DNA from: Desulfurococcales archaeon
Lineage (GTDB): Archaea; Thermoproteota; Thermoprotei_A; Sulfolobales; Desulfurococcaceae
Assembly (NCBI GenBank): GCA_015522345.1
Contig: WAML01000108.1
Span: 1 to 13,913 of the forward strand
Direction: 5' to 3'
Length of the DNA stretch: 13,913 bases
Shown here: positions 1 to 6,876 of the stretch, piece by piece
Layout: the number at the start of each line of letters is the position of its first letter
Position numbering within the stretch: the stretch's first letter is position 1
Notes under the pieces: generated by a model
Databases searched by the model: none
What the model saw: only the letters and a program-made list of their open reading frames with translations
What the model was told of the DNA's origin: nothing
Position numbers and translations under genes: made by a program

Positions 1-146
1 GTAAATATAGTGTTGTCTTGAACAAAAATCTTAGCAATTATAGTAGATACTAAGGAATATAAGAATTGATATTACTGCATGAAAATACCGCATATTATTT
101 TCCGTAATCTAGATCTACCTATGATCTCTTTCTTCTATATGTTTAT

Positions 147-833
147 TCATACATGAGAACCTAGTATTTTGTAGTGTCTTTCAGCTGCTTCTATTATTCT
201 TGATACTACTATCCATGTGTCTAAGGGTTTGTTATATATCGCATATACGTCTTCTGCTAGATCGTATACTTTCTTACTAAAGTCTCCATGGGGGAATCCT
301 CCTATCCCTATAATGTATTTTCCATCAATAGCGTTCTCTACTATGTAGTCTGGACTCGCCATACTTCCTGTCTCGCTTAAGAGTATTAGTTTTAATCCAA
401 GGATATCGAGTAGGTCTTCTAGACTCATTTCTTTTATATAGAGTAGAGGTTTTTCTCCCTTTGGAGGTACTTTTCCTTCTATGAATAACTGCTCTATTAA
501 TCCAACGAATCTCTGGTAGTTTCTTGGTATCCTTGTCTCTGGATGTATGAAGATAACGTAGTCTGAAATTGTATGAATATATATCCTTAGCTTACCTTCT
601 ATATTCAATGGACTACTTAATGCATTAAGTAGTGATACATGTACTATATCTGGTCTACCACGTTTCTCTCTAAACTTTAAGTTCTTCATAGCATGGTAGT
701 GGAGGCTTGTATCAAGAAGCATTTCGCCGGGCTTCTTACCCCTCTTTCTAGCATTTTTTAAAACAGCTGGATGCCCCCATATCTCCCTAGGTATGAGTTC
801 TAGAGCTGATTCAATCAATACTATGTTTAGCAT
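147..833 (-). CDS. nep1: rRNA small subunit pseudouridine N1-methyltransferase Nep1 (EMG1 family)
   Basis: The 228-residue product matches the SPOUT-class Nep1/EMG1 family. In known members it uses S-adenosylmethionine to methylate N1 of a pseudouridine in the small-subunit rRNA during ribosome assembly. Visible hallmarks are LLDTSLHYHAM (39-49), RGRPDIVH (58-65), RIPRNYQRFVGL (101-112) and the late glycine-rich loop IGIGGFPHGDF (175-185), which fits the SAM-binding knot. The length is normal for archaeal Nep1. The ATG start is preceded on the minus strand by GGTGGAG at about 842-848, a good ribosome binding site. The gene is divergent from the ribosomal cluster, with an AT-rich promoter region between them. 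Nothing looks broken. The family call is firm; the exact target nucleotide is taken from family knowledge. Confidence 0.95.
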   Translation of the reverse strand: MLNIVLIESALELIPREIWGHPAVLKNARKRGKKPGEMLLDTSLHYHAMKNLKFREKRGRPDIVHVSLLNALSSPLNIEGKLRIYIHTISDYVIFIHPETRIPRNYQRFVGLIEQLFIEGKVPPKGEKPLLYIKEMSLEDLLDILGLKLILLSETGSMASPDYIVENAIDGKYIIGIGGFPHGDFSKKVYDLAEDVYAIYNKPLDTWIVVSRIIEAAERHYKILGSHV

Positions 834-880
834 ACGCTATTCTCCACCCACAACATCTAATACGGCATTGGCCTATACTG

Positions 881-906
881 TATCTAGATAATATATATTG
901 TATCTA
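881..906. promoter_or_regulatory. AT-rich divergent promoter region with repeated TATCTA elements
   Basis: Between nep1 (minus) and rnp4 (plus) lies a run of alternating A and T at 890-899, usable as a TATA box in either direction. It is framed by TATCTA at 881-886 and again at 901-906, exactly 20 bp apart. The first copy is also half of the perfect palindrome TATCTAGATA (881-890). The position suits promoters for both flanking genes. The TATCTA copies could be an operator for a dimeric regulator, but that is inference from spacing only. Confidence 0.4.
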
Positions 907-973
907 TTATTAGAGATAGTGTAGTGCGGGCCCTGGATTAAGATAGCTGGTGGTTATGGAGTAGAGTATTGGT

Positions 974-1342
974 ATGGTGTCTAAGAGGAAGAAGAGAGTA
1001 AAGGATCTTGCTCTCCAGAGGATAGTTTATCTCTATAGACTCTCATTAGATAGAGCTAGAGAAGGAGACTATGATCTAGCTAGGAGGTATGTAGAACTCA
1101 TTATAAGGCTTAGCCATAAAGCGAGGGTGAAGCCCCCTAAATATATTAGGAGGGGATATTGTAGAAGATGTAAGACACCATTAATACCGGGCGTTACAGC
1201 TAGGTATAGGATACAGAGTGAAGGAAGAGGATCACGTGTGGTGGTTACATGCCTCCTATGCGGGTGGAGAAGAAGATACATGATCAAAGCGAGACGTGGG
1301 AGAAAGTTAAGAGAAAAAGAGCTCAAAGGAGAAGCGATGTAA
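974..1342 (+). CDS. rnp4: RNase P protein component 4 (Rpr2/Rpp21 family)
   Basis: The 122-residue basic protein has the Rpp21/Rpr2 layout: two N-terminal helices (about 8-50) followed by a zinc ribbon with ligand pairs C63/C66 and C93/C96. The segment YCRRCKTPLIPG is typical. In archaea this protein joins Rpp29 and other subunits on RNase P RNA to trim the 5' leader of pre-tRNAs. It is the first gene of the plus-strand run. The ATG start is preceded by GGAG at about 958-961, a rather long spacer, with a GGT directly before the start. Its 3' end overlaps the next reading frame by up to 94 nt, which suggests coupled translation. The length is normal for the family and the call is secure. Confidence 0.92.
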   Translation: MVSKRKKRVKDLALQRIVYLYRLSLDRAREGDYDLARRYVELIIRLSHKARVKPPKYIRRGYCRRCKTPLIPGVTARYRIQSEGRGSRVVVTCLLCGWRRRYMIKARRGRKLREKELKGEAM

Positions 1343-1620
1343 ATATTGGTAAGAAGGGCGTAACTGAAGAAATCCTTAGAGAAATCAGGAATAGGCTTAA
1401 GAGAGAAGGTGTAGTCAAAGTACGTATACTAAAGTCTGCTCTAGAAGTAACTGGTTTGGATAGGCGTAGCCTAGCTAAACTAGTTGCTGATAAAATAGGT
1501 GCTAGACTCATAGAAGTTCGTGGGAGAACATTTATATTAGCTAGAGTAGATGATGGTAGAAAACACAGTATAGTATATAAGAATCCTAATGCCTTAGAGG
1601 TAAAGAGTAGAAGGAGGTAG
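1249..1620 (+). CDS. CRM/YhbY-domain RNA-binding protein
   Basis: From about residue 35 the product reads as a CRM (YhbY) domain: GKKGVTEEILREIRNRLK, then a segment ending in ILKSAL, then AKLVADKIGARLIEVRGRTFILAR. CRM domains bind RNA. The bacterial relative YhbY associates with pre-50S particles, and the archaeal single-domain forms are thought to act in ribosome or tRNA biology. The start is uncertain: the only in-frame candidates are ATG 1249, ATG 1258 and GTG 1264, all inside rnp4 and without a clear ribosome binding site, although the conserved domain begins near 1340. The first 30 residues are basic and not obviously conserved. The stop overlaps the ribosome binding site of rps19e. Family call good, start weak. 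Confidence 0.78.
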   Translation: MPPMRVEKKIHDQSETWEKVKRKRAQRRSDVNIGKKGVTEEILREIRNRLKREGVVKVRILKSALEVTGLDRRSLAKLVADKIGARLIEVRGRTFILARVDDGRKHSIVYKNPNALEVKSRRR

Positions 1621-1626
1621 TAGGAA

Positions 1627-2118
1627 ATGGTTACAGCACTTGAAGTACCAGCTGATAAACTAATTGAGAGACTAGCACAGTATTTGAAGAATAGAGTGCC
1701 AGAAGTAAAGCCTCCTACATGGGCTTTCATGGTGAAGACAGGAGCTCATAAAGAGAGAGTTCCCCAAGACCCTGACTGGTGGTATTATAGAGCTGCCTCA
1801 ATACTTAGGAAGCTCTATAAGAGTAGTGAACCCATAGGGATCGAGACTTTTAGGACAATATATGGTGGTAGGAAAAACTATGGTGTAGCTCCAGAGCATT
1901 TTGTTAAAGGAAGTGGTAGTATTATTAGGAAGATTCTCCAGCAATTAGAGAAAGCTAATCTTGTTATAAAAATACCTGGTAAAGGAAGAATTATATCGCC
2001 TGCTGGAAGAGCGTTATTGGATAGACTAGCATTTGATATATTAAAGGAGATGGCTAGAGAAAATCCTGAGTTAGCAAAATATCTACCGCCGAGCCAGAGA
2101 GCAAAAATTGTTAGGTGA
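1627..2118 (+). CDS. rps19e: 30S ribosomal protein S19e
   Basis: This 163-residue protein is a clear S19e, an archaeal/eukaryotic small-subunit protein needed for maturation of the 40S/30S head. Diagnostic segments are PPTWAFMVKTGAHKERVP and DPDWWYYRAASILRKLY, followed by IGIETFRTIYGGRKNYG and GSGSIIRKILQQLEKANLV in a winged-helix fold. The ATG at 1627 has a near-perfect ribosome binding site, AAGGAGGT at 1611-1618, with an 8-nt spacer, and that site overlaps the stop of the upstream CRM gene. The length is slightly above the usual ~150 because of a C-terminal tail. The next gene starts 9 nt after its stop. Confidence 0.97.
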   Translation: MVTALEVPADKLIERLAQYLKNRVPEVKPPTWAFMVKTGAHKERVPQDPDWWYYRAASILRKLYKSSEPIGIETFRTIYGGRKNYGVAPEHFVKGSGSIIRKILQQLEKANLVIKIPGKGRIISPAGRALLDRLAFDILKEMARENPELAKYLPPSQRAKIVR

Positions 2119-2126
2119 TAACGAGT

Positions 2127-2468
2127 ATGTCGTATAATGACTTAAGCGATGAAGAATTGGAGATGATTAAGAGGAGGAAGCTTCTTGAGTATCAGAAGAG
2201 GCTTGAAGAAGAACGTAGACGTAGAGAAATGGAATTACGAAAAGAAATGCTTTTAAGGAGAATATTGACTCCCGAGGCTCGTTCTAGACTAGCTAATTTA
2301 AAGCTTGTGAGACCCGAGTTAGCTGCTTTAGTCGAAGAACAACTTATAGCTCTCGCTCAAACGGGTAGAGTGAGAATACCTATAACCGATAAGGAATTAA
2401 AAGAGTTACTTGCACAAATATATGAACAGACTCATAGAGAAACACGTATTAGGATTAAGAGGAAATAA
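2127..2468 (+). CDS. PDCD5-family DNA-binding protein
   Basis: The 113-residue product fits the archaeal PDCD5 (TFAR19-like) family: a charged N-terminal helix rich in Arg and Glu (about 5-45), then a compact helical core containing RILTPEARSRLANLKLVRPE and a QTGRVRIPITDKELKELL segment. Archaeal members bind nucleic acid weakly; their cellular role is not settled, though the gene is almost always next to rps19e as it is here. I chose ATG 2127 because AGGTGAT (2113-2119) sits 7 nt upstream as a ribosome binding site. A GTG at 2115 overlapping the rps19e stop would add four residues. No anomaly is seen. Confidence 0.9.
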   Translation: MSYNDLSDEELEMIKRRKLLEYQKRLEEERRRREMELRKEMLLRRILTPEARSRLANLKLVRPELAALVEEQLIALAQTGRVRIPITDKELKELLAQIYEQTHRETRIRIKRK

Positions 2469-2515
2469 TGTTTTACACAATAGCGTTAAAGCTTTGATTA
2501 CATGGTGGTAGAGCT

Positions 2516-2671
2516 ATGGCTCATAACAAGCCTTTAGGTAAAAAACTCAGGCTTGCAGCAGCATATAATAGTAATAAGCCAATCCCTATATGGGTTACAA
2601 TGAAGACTAGGCTAAGAGTACGTAGAGGCTTTAGGCTAAGGCATTGGAGAAGGACAAAGTTAAAGGCCTAG
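2516..2671 (+). CDS. rpl39e: 50S ribosomal protein L39e
   Basis: A 51-codon gene encodes a very basic protein starting MAHNKPLGKKLRLAAA and ending RHWRRTKLKA. The start, the central tryptophan (W26) and the WRR-KLKA end are hallmarks of L39e, which lines the peptide exit tunnel of archaeal and eukaryotic ribosomes. GGTGGT at 2504-2509 is a good ribosome binding site 6 nt before the ATG. It sits 47 nt after the PDCD5 gene and 21 nt before rpl31e, the usual archaeal order. It is short enough to be missed by gene finders. Full length for the family. Confidence 0.97.
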   Translation: MAHNKPLGKKLRLAAAYNSNKPIPIWVTMKTRLRVRRGFRLRHWRRTKLKA

Positions 2672-2692
2672 TACAAGTCTCTGGAGTAGGTG

Positions 2693-2998
2693 ATGGTCTT
2701 GAGTAAGGAAGCTGGTAAAAAAGTTAGAGAATACACTATACCATTGTATCGTGTGTACTGGGGTAGGAGGTCTAATAGAGCGAAGAGAGCTGTTAGACTA
2801 GTGAGAAAATTTGTTGCAAGACATTTAAAGGCGGAGAAAGTAGTTATTGGCAACGACGTCAACGAGTATATCTGGAGTAGGAGTATTGAGAAGCCTCCTA
2901 GGAGGATTCGTGTAAAAATAGAGTTTGATGAGAAAGAGAAAATAGCTAGAGTAATGCTTGCGGAAGGAGCTAAGAGTGTTAAAGAAGAGAAGTCATAA
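2693..2998 (+). CDS. rpl31e: 50S ribosomal protein L31e
   Basis: This 101-residue protein is L31e, a large-subunit protein near the tunnel exit in archaea and eukaryotes. Recognisable parts are REYTIPLYRVYWGRRSNRAKRA near the N terminus (VREYTIPLYRVYWG, about 12-25), a basic helix ending in FVARHLKA, and the late strand PPRRIRVKIEF. I take ATG 2693, with GGAG at 2683-2686 six nt upstream; a GTG directly in front (2690) would add one residue. The C-terminal tail is lysine/glutamate-rich. It continues the rpl39e-rpl31e-aif6 order known from many archaea. Confidence 0.97.
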   Translation: MVLSKEAGKKVREYTIPLYRVYWGRRSNRAKRAVRLVRKFVARHLKAEKVVIGNDVNEYIWSRSIEKPPRRIRVKIEFDEKEKIARVMLAEGAKSVKEEKS

Positions 2999-3043
2999 GT
3001 TAATATAGTTTAACTGTTATACACTATTTTCTGGTCAGGTAAA

Positions 3044-3721
3044 ATGGCTATAAATAAACTAAGGCTTTTCGGAAACCCAAATATTGGAGTATATGCTTTT
3101 GTAAATGATAAAATAGCTATTGTCCCCCCAGGTCTCTATGAGGATGAGAAGAAATCTATTATTGAAACTCTCAACGTAGAAATAGTTGAAACAAAAATAG
3201 CTGATTCTATACTAATAGGTGTATTTATAGCTGGAAACAACAATGGTATAGTACTTCCACGTACCACAAAAGATGAAGAAATAAATAATTTAAAGAAACT
3301 ACTCAAGATATATGGTTTAAACATAGATGTTCTTCGTTCAAAGAATACTGCTCTAGGTAATATAGTATTAGTTAATGATAAAGCAGCTATTGTTGGAGAA
3401 GATATGGAGGATGAAGAAATACAGCATATAAGTGATGTACTGGGTGTTGAAGTCTTCAAATATAATGTAATGGACTTGACTATACCTGGTACACTAGCTG
3501 TAGTAACTAATAAAGGAGGAGTAATCCACCCAGATGTAGATGATGTAGATGTAAGGTTTATTGAAGATAAACTTAGTGTACAGATTGAGAGAGCAACAGT
3601 TAATTCTGGGATACCTTTTATAAAGACTGGTTTAATAGCGAATACATACGGGGCATTAGTAGGCGAGTTAACTACAGGCCCCGAGATTATGAGGATACAG
3701 AGGGGTCTTGGAATAAAATAG
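3044..3721 (+). CDS. Translation initiation factor aIF6 (ribosome anti-association factor)
   Basis: The 225-residue product is aIF6/eIF6. It binds the 50S subunit near L14 and keeps it from joining the 30S too early. The five-fold pentein repeat is visible as recurring strands with N-D or N-G turns: NPNIGVYAFVNDKIAIVPPG, NNNGIVLPRTT, LGNIVLVNDKAAIVG, VTNKGGVIHPDVDD and NTYGALVGELTTGPEI. The length is standard. ATG 3044 has AGGT only 3 nt upstream. The 45-nt gap before it contains TTAATATAG at 3000-3008, a possible weak internal promoter, but the run can also be read as one operon. The codon pattern matches the neighbours. Confidence 0.97.
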   Translation: MAINKLRLFGNPNIGVYAFVNDKIAIVPPGLYEDEKKSIIETLNVEIVETKIADSILIGVFIAGNNNGIVLPRTTKDEEINNLKKLLKIYGLNIDVLRSKNTALGNIVLVNDKAAIVGEDMEDEEIQHISDVLGVEVFKYNVMDLTIPGTLAVVTNKGGVIHPDVDDVDVRFIEDKLSVQIERATVNSGIPFIKTGLIANTYGALVGELTTGPEIMRIQRGLGIK

Positions 3722-3746
3722 TAGCCTCTAGATGAGGTGGGCTCCT

Positions 3747-4013
3747 ATGACTCGTGAAGTAAAAGTATTTAGGATAGAAGGATTAATGCTTATAAGCCAT
3801 GATAGAAATCCTACGTGGCAGAAGTTTAGGAAAGAAGTAATAGCTCTTAAGCCAGAGCACGCTATTGAGAAAGTATATTCTGAGCTAGGAAGCGCTCACA
3901 AACTTCGTAGGAAACATATTAAGATAACTAGTGTTAGAGAAATAAGTCCTGAAGAAGTAGAGGACCAGAGAATACTGGCTCTACTCGAGCTAAAGAGGTT
4001 TGTTAAACTATGA
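3747..4013 (+). CDS. rplX: 50S ribosomal protein L18a (LX / L20a)
   Basis: The 88-residue product matches archaeal LX, the half-size homologue of eukaryotic L18a/eL20. It shows KVFRIEGLML near the N terminus, WQKFRKEVIALKPEHAIEKV in the middle and a second strand HIKITSVREISPEEVED. ATG 3747 is preferred because GAGGTG (3734-3739) lies 7 nt upstream and the protein then starts, like relatives, just before the first strand. An in-frame ATG at 3732 would add five residues but lacks a site. Its stop overlaps the pfdA start in an ATGA arrangement, so the two are probably translationally coupled. Confidence 0.92.
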   Translation: MTREVKVFRIEGLMLISHDRNPTWQKFRKEVIALKPEHAIEKVYSELGSAHKLRRKHIKITSVREISPEEVEDQRILALLELKRFVKL

Positions 4014-4504
4014 GTAAGAAAGTAGAAGCTCCACGTGTAGAAAGAATTGATTTACAAAGTATAGCTATTCGTTTAAACCAGTTGAGAGACTTAATAGCTA
4101 TACTCCAGGATCAAGTTAATACTCTTACACAGGAACTTACTGAACTACAGCTGGCACTATCTACTATAAAGGGGTTAGAGGAAGTAGTTGAAGAAACAGA
4201 AGTACTTGTAGCAGCTGATAGACTGGCGACAATTCTTGTTCCAGCAAAAATACTTGGTAACTGGAGTAATAAAGTTGTTATAAATATAGGGAGGAACTAC
4301 TATGCTAGAGTAGATAAAGATACAGCAATTAAAATGCTTAACAAGAGGATAAATATTACACAGAATCTATTGAGGCTGCGTAGCCAGGAATTAAATAGTG
4401 TTGTAAACGAGTATAATTCACTACAACAAGCTCTTCAAGCAATGTATTATCAGCAGATACAACAGGCTAGAGTATCTGAGAAACCAAGAGTTGGCGGTGG
4501 ATAA
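4010..4504 (+). CDS. pfdA: Prefoldin subunit alpha
   Basis: The 164-residue protein has the prefoldin alpha plan: a long N-terminal coiled coil (about 10-60, rich in L, Q and E), a beta-hairpin region (about 75-105, including VPAKILGNWSNKVVINIG and YYARVD), and a second coiled coil (about 108-150). Two alpha and four beta subunits form a jellyfish-shaped chaperone that hands unfolded proteins to the thermosome. The glutamine-rich C terminus ends in GGG. Its ATG overlaps the rplX stop by 4 nt. It lies in the usual place between rplX and ftsY. The beta subunit gene is not in this window. Confidence 0.92.
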   Translation: MSKKVEAPRVERIDLQSIAIRLNQLRDLIAILQDQVNTLTQELTELQLALSTIKGLEEVVEETEVLVAADRLATILVPAKILGNWSNKVVINIGRNYYARVDKDTAIKMLNKRINITQNLLRLRSQELNSVVNEYNSLQQALQAMYYQQIQQARVSEKPRVGGG

Positions 4505-4562
4505 CGAGTTAACTTACTACTAAGACATTATTATCTTAAGCCAAACAGTTTTGGTGATAGTA

Positions 4563-5447
4563 TTGTTTAAGCGATTAAAGGAAGTATTTTCTTCATTTAT
4601 AGAGAAGGCTTCAAGAGTACTATATTCTAGGAGAGAACTCGAGGATCTTCTCGATGAACTAAGGTTTTCTCTTCTTGAATCCGATGTAGCATATGATGTT
4701 GTTGAAGAGCTTGTTGCTAAAATAGAGAGTGGAATTAGAGAAGGAGTTATAAAGAATAGAAATGACCTTGTAGAATCCCTTAGAAAATACTTAATTAGTA
4801 TATTTAGAGAATCTGGTAGCCTCGATATAATTAGTGAAGCAAAGAAGTACAAGCCATATAAACTTGTTTTCCTAGGCGTCAATGGTGTTGGTAAAACAAC
4901 TACTATTGCTAAACTAGCTCTCTTGTTTCACTCGAGAGGCTTTAAACCATTGATGGTTGCAGCAGATACGTTTAGAGCTGGTGCTCAAGAACAACTTAGA
5001 ATCCATGGCGAGAGACTCAAGCTACCGGTTTTCTCGGGTAAGTATGGTGCTGACCCAGCTGCTATAGCTTTTGATGCAATAGTTTTTGCTGAAAAACGGG
5101 GATACGACGTATTGTTGATAGATACTGCTGGTAGAATGCATGTCGATGTAGATCTTGTGGAAGAGCTTAAGAAAATAGTTCGTGTAGTCAAGCCTCATAG
5201 AAATATATTAGTTGTTGACGCTCTAACAGGTAATGACGCTATTGAACAAGCTAGGTTCTTTGATAAAGCTGTTGGCGTCGACGCAGTTATTGTAGCTAAA
5301 GTCGATGCTTACGAGAAAGGTGGTGTACCACTTAGTATTGCATATATATTGAAGAAACCAATAATATTTATTGGTGTAGGACAAGGATATAAAGATATTA
5401 GGTTGTTCAACCCAGAGGAATACATTAACAAAATACTGCCTATATAA
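4563..5447 (+). CDS. ftsY: Signal recognition particle receptor FtsY
   Basis: This SRP-family GTPase (294 residues from the start chosen) receives SRP-bound ribosomes at the membrane. It has a short N domain of helices (about 1-90) and a G domain with GVNGVGKTTT (105-114), DTFRAGAQEQL (135-145), the DTAGR switch (187-191) and a C-terminal GVGQGYKDIR. The G4 motif, TKxD in most relatives, reads AKVDA here (245-249). I start it at TTG 4563: GGTGAT at 4553-4558 is a ribosome binding site 4 nt upstream, and the protein then begins MFKRLKEVFSSF like relatives. TTG 4551 and GTG 4554 are alternatives. There is no acidic A domain, as in most archaea. Confidence 0.97.
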   Translation: MFKRLKEVFSSFIEKASRVLYSRRELEDLLDELRFSLLESDVAYDVVEELVAKIESGIREGVIKNRNDLVESLRKYLISIFRESGSLDIISEAKKYKPYKLVFLGVNGVGKTTTIAKLALLFHSRGFKPLMVAADTFRAGAQEQLRIHGERLKLPVFSGKYGADPAAIAFDAIVFAEKRGYDVLLIDTAGRMHVDVDLVEELKKIVRVVKPHRNILVVDALTGNDAIEQARFFDKAVGVDAVIVAKVDAYEKGGVPLSIAYILKKPIIFIGVGQGYKDIRLFNPEEYINKILPI

Positions 5448-5471
5448 CCTATGGATGAGAGTTGGTAGGCT

Positions 5472-5660
5472 ATGGGGTTTAGAGAATTAGTTGATTCTTG
5501 GAGGAGAATAATACTATTAGCTCGCAAGCCTTCTAGAGACGAGTATATGTTATCACTTAAAATGTCGTTGCTGGGCCTGACTCTTGTCGGTGGAATAGCC
5601 TTTATTATAAGAATTGTATTCGTATTATTCGTATTCCCGCAGGCAATTAGTGGAGGCTAA
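5472..5660 (+). CDS. secE: Preprotein translocase subunit SecE (Sec61 gamma)
   Basis: This 62-residue protein has the archaeal SecE/Sec61-gamma plan: an amphipathic N-terminal helix (MGFRELVDSWRRIILLARKP), a conserved P-S-x-x-E-Y hinge (PSRDEY, 20-25), and one hydrophobic transmembrane segment at about 32-57. SecE clamps the two halves of the SecY channel in the cytoplasmic membrane. The gene sits between ftsY and spt5, the order conserved across archaea (and echoed by bacterial secE-nusG). The ATG at 5472 has only a weak GGT upstream. Seven nt separate its stop from the spt5 start. Confidence 0.93.
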   Translation: MGFRELVDSWRRIILLARKPSRDEYMLSLKMSLLGLTLVGGIAFIIRIVFVLFVFPQAISGG

Positions 5661-5667
5661 AGGTATT

Positions 5668-6144
5668 ATGAGCGAAGTTGTTCAGAAGAAGAATAAACCT
5701 TCTAGATACTATGCTGTAAGAACTACTGCTGGTAGAGAAATAGATGTTGCAGTAATTATGGAGAATAGGATCAAGAATTTAGGAGTTGACGTAAGATCCC
5801 TTGTTATACCCCCCGGTATAAAGGGCTATGTAATAGTTGAAGCACCTGGATTAGATGCAGTATATCCAGCGATAAAAGAGCTGAAGTATGTAAAAGGTAG
5901 GACTTTGGGTAAAATTACTAGAGAAGAACTAGAGAAGCTCATTAAGCCTAAGCCAATCATTGAAATGGTTAAAGAAGGAGATATAGTAGAAGTTGTTGCA
6001 GGCCCGTTCAGGGGTATGAAAGCTAGGATAGTAGCTGTTGATAGAAGTAAAAACGAAGTTACACTAAATATACTTGAAAGTGAGTTCCCACTTCCAATAA
6101 CTGTTCCAGGAGATTATGTAAAGCCGGTTAAGAAGGAAGTCTAG
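5668..6144 (+). CDS. spt5: Transcription elongation factor Spt5 (NusG family)
   Basis: The 158-residue product has an N-terminal NGN domain (about 13-95, beginning YYAVRTTAGREIDVA) and a C-terminal KOW domain (about 100-150, with GDIVEVVAGPFRGMKARI). With Spt4, Spt5 closes the clamp of archaeal RNA polymerase, raises processivity and can link transcription to ribosomes. ATG 5668 is chosen because GGAGG at 5652-5656 and AGGT at 5661-5664 precede it and the conserved domain starts soon after. Upstream in-frame extensions to TTG 5614 would lie inside secE and look unconserved. Spt4 is not encoded here. Confidence 0.95.
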   Translation: MSEVVQKKNKPSRYYAVRTTAGREIDVAVIMENRIKNLGVDVRSLVIPPGIKGYVIVEAPGLDAVYPAIKELKYVKGRTLGKITREELEKLIKPKPIIEMVKEGDIVEVVAGPFRGMKARIVAVDRSKNEVTLNILESEFPLPITVPGDYVKPVKKEV

Positions 6145-6351
6145 ATAGTTGTTCTTAAATTATTTGGTACTTCTCCCAATTCTTTAAATTACTTTAACTT
6201 TAATATAGCGTAAGCATTATATTGGAGAGATGTAATCCCTAGTGTTTGACTAGAAAGTATATGAAGCTGTGAATATATTAGAGTATATCCCGTGTATTTA
6301 TGGCGTAGAGTAAGAGTATGCATAAGTGTTGGCTACTACGAGGTGTAGTGT
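6145..6351 (+). promoter_or_regulatory. Intergenic region with probable promoter and leader of the rpl11-rpl1-rplP0 operon
   Basis: This 207-bp gap, the longest inside the plus-strand cluster, holds no reading frame. It is AT-rich and offers TATA-like stretches at TTTAAATT (6183-6190) and TTTAATATA (6200-6208), and a later AATATATTA near 6273-6281. Start sites about 25 bp downstream of these would give leaders of roughly 45-130 nt. T-rich patches just after the spt5 stop (6160-6185) could end the upstream transcript. GAGGTG at 6340-6345 is the ribosome binding site for rpl11. I cannot choose between the TATA candidates. Confidence 0.4.
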
Positions 6352-6870
6352 ATGGCTAAGAAGAGCGTTAAGATACTTATTGAAGGAGGTAAAGCTACTC
6401 CAGGGCCTCCTATAGGACCTACTCTTTCGCCACTAGGTGTTAATGTTGTTGAAGTTGTTAAAGCGATTAATGAAGCTACTAAGCCTTTTGAGGGATTAAC
6501 TGTTCCTGTAGAAGTAATAGTTGATACAGATACTAAGAAATTTGAAATAAAAGTTGGTGTACCAACTACTACAGCTCTATTATTGAAAGCTGTTGGAGCT
6601 AAACAATTTACAGGCGATCCTGCTCATCAGAAACTAGGTGATCTACCTTTTGAGAAAATTATAGAGATCGCTCTTATGAAGAAAGAAAAGTTAACTGCTA
6701 AAACATTAAAGGCTGCTGTAAAAACTATACTGGGTACTGCTAGGAGCATAGGAATTACAGTTGATGGAAAAGACCCTAAGCAAGTAACTAGAGAAGTAGA
6801 TGAAGGAGTTTATGATGCTATACTCGCTAAGTATGAGAAAGAATGGGAGAAAGAAGAGGAAGAGGTGTAG
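6352..6870 (+). CDS. rpl11: 50S ribosomal protein L11
   Basis: The 172-residue protein is archaeal L11, which with 23S rRNA and P0/L12 forms the GTPase-associated centre. The N-terminal domain has the proline-rich switch segment ATPGPPIGPTLSPLGVN (15-31). The C-terminal rRNA-binding domain (about 72-145) includes GVPTTTALLLKAVGA and TAKTLKAAVKTILGTARSIGI. A glutamate-rich tail ends the protein, a little longer than in bacteria as is normal for archaea. GAGGTG lies 6 nt before the ATG. The ribosome binding site of rpl1 is embedded in the codons for that acidic tail. Confidence 0.97.
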   Translation: MAKKSVKILIEGGKATPGPPIGPTLSPLGVNVVEVVKAINEATKPFEGLTVPVEVIVDTDTKKFEIKVGVPTTTALLLKAVGAKQFTGDPAHQKLGDLPFEKIIEIALMKKEKLTAKTLKAAVKTILGTARSIGITVDGKDPKQVTREVDEGVYDAILAKYEKEWEKEEEEV

Positions 6871-6876
6871 CATGTA

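Noticed and set aside
1323..1730. Minus-strand 135-codon frame opposite the CRM gene and rps19e
   Set aside because: It is a shadow of two well-supported plus-strand genes and has a Ser/Leu-rich composition typical of antisense reading. Other long frames opposite the ribosomal genes were dropped for the same reason.
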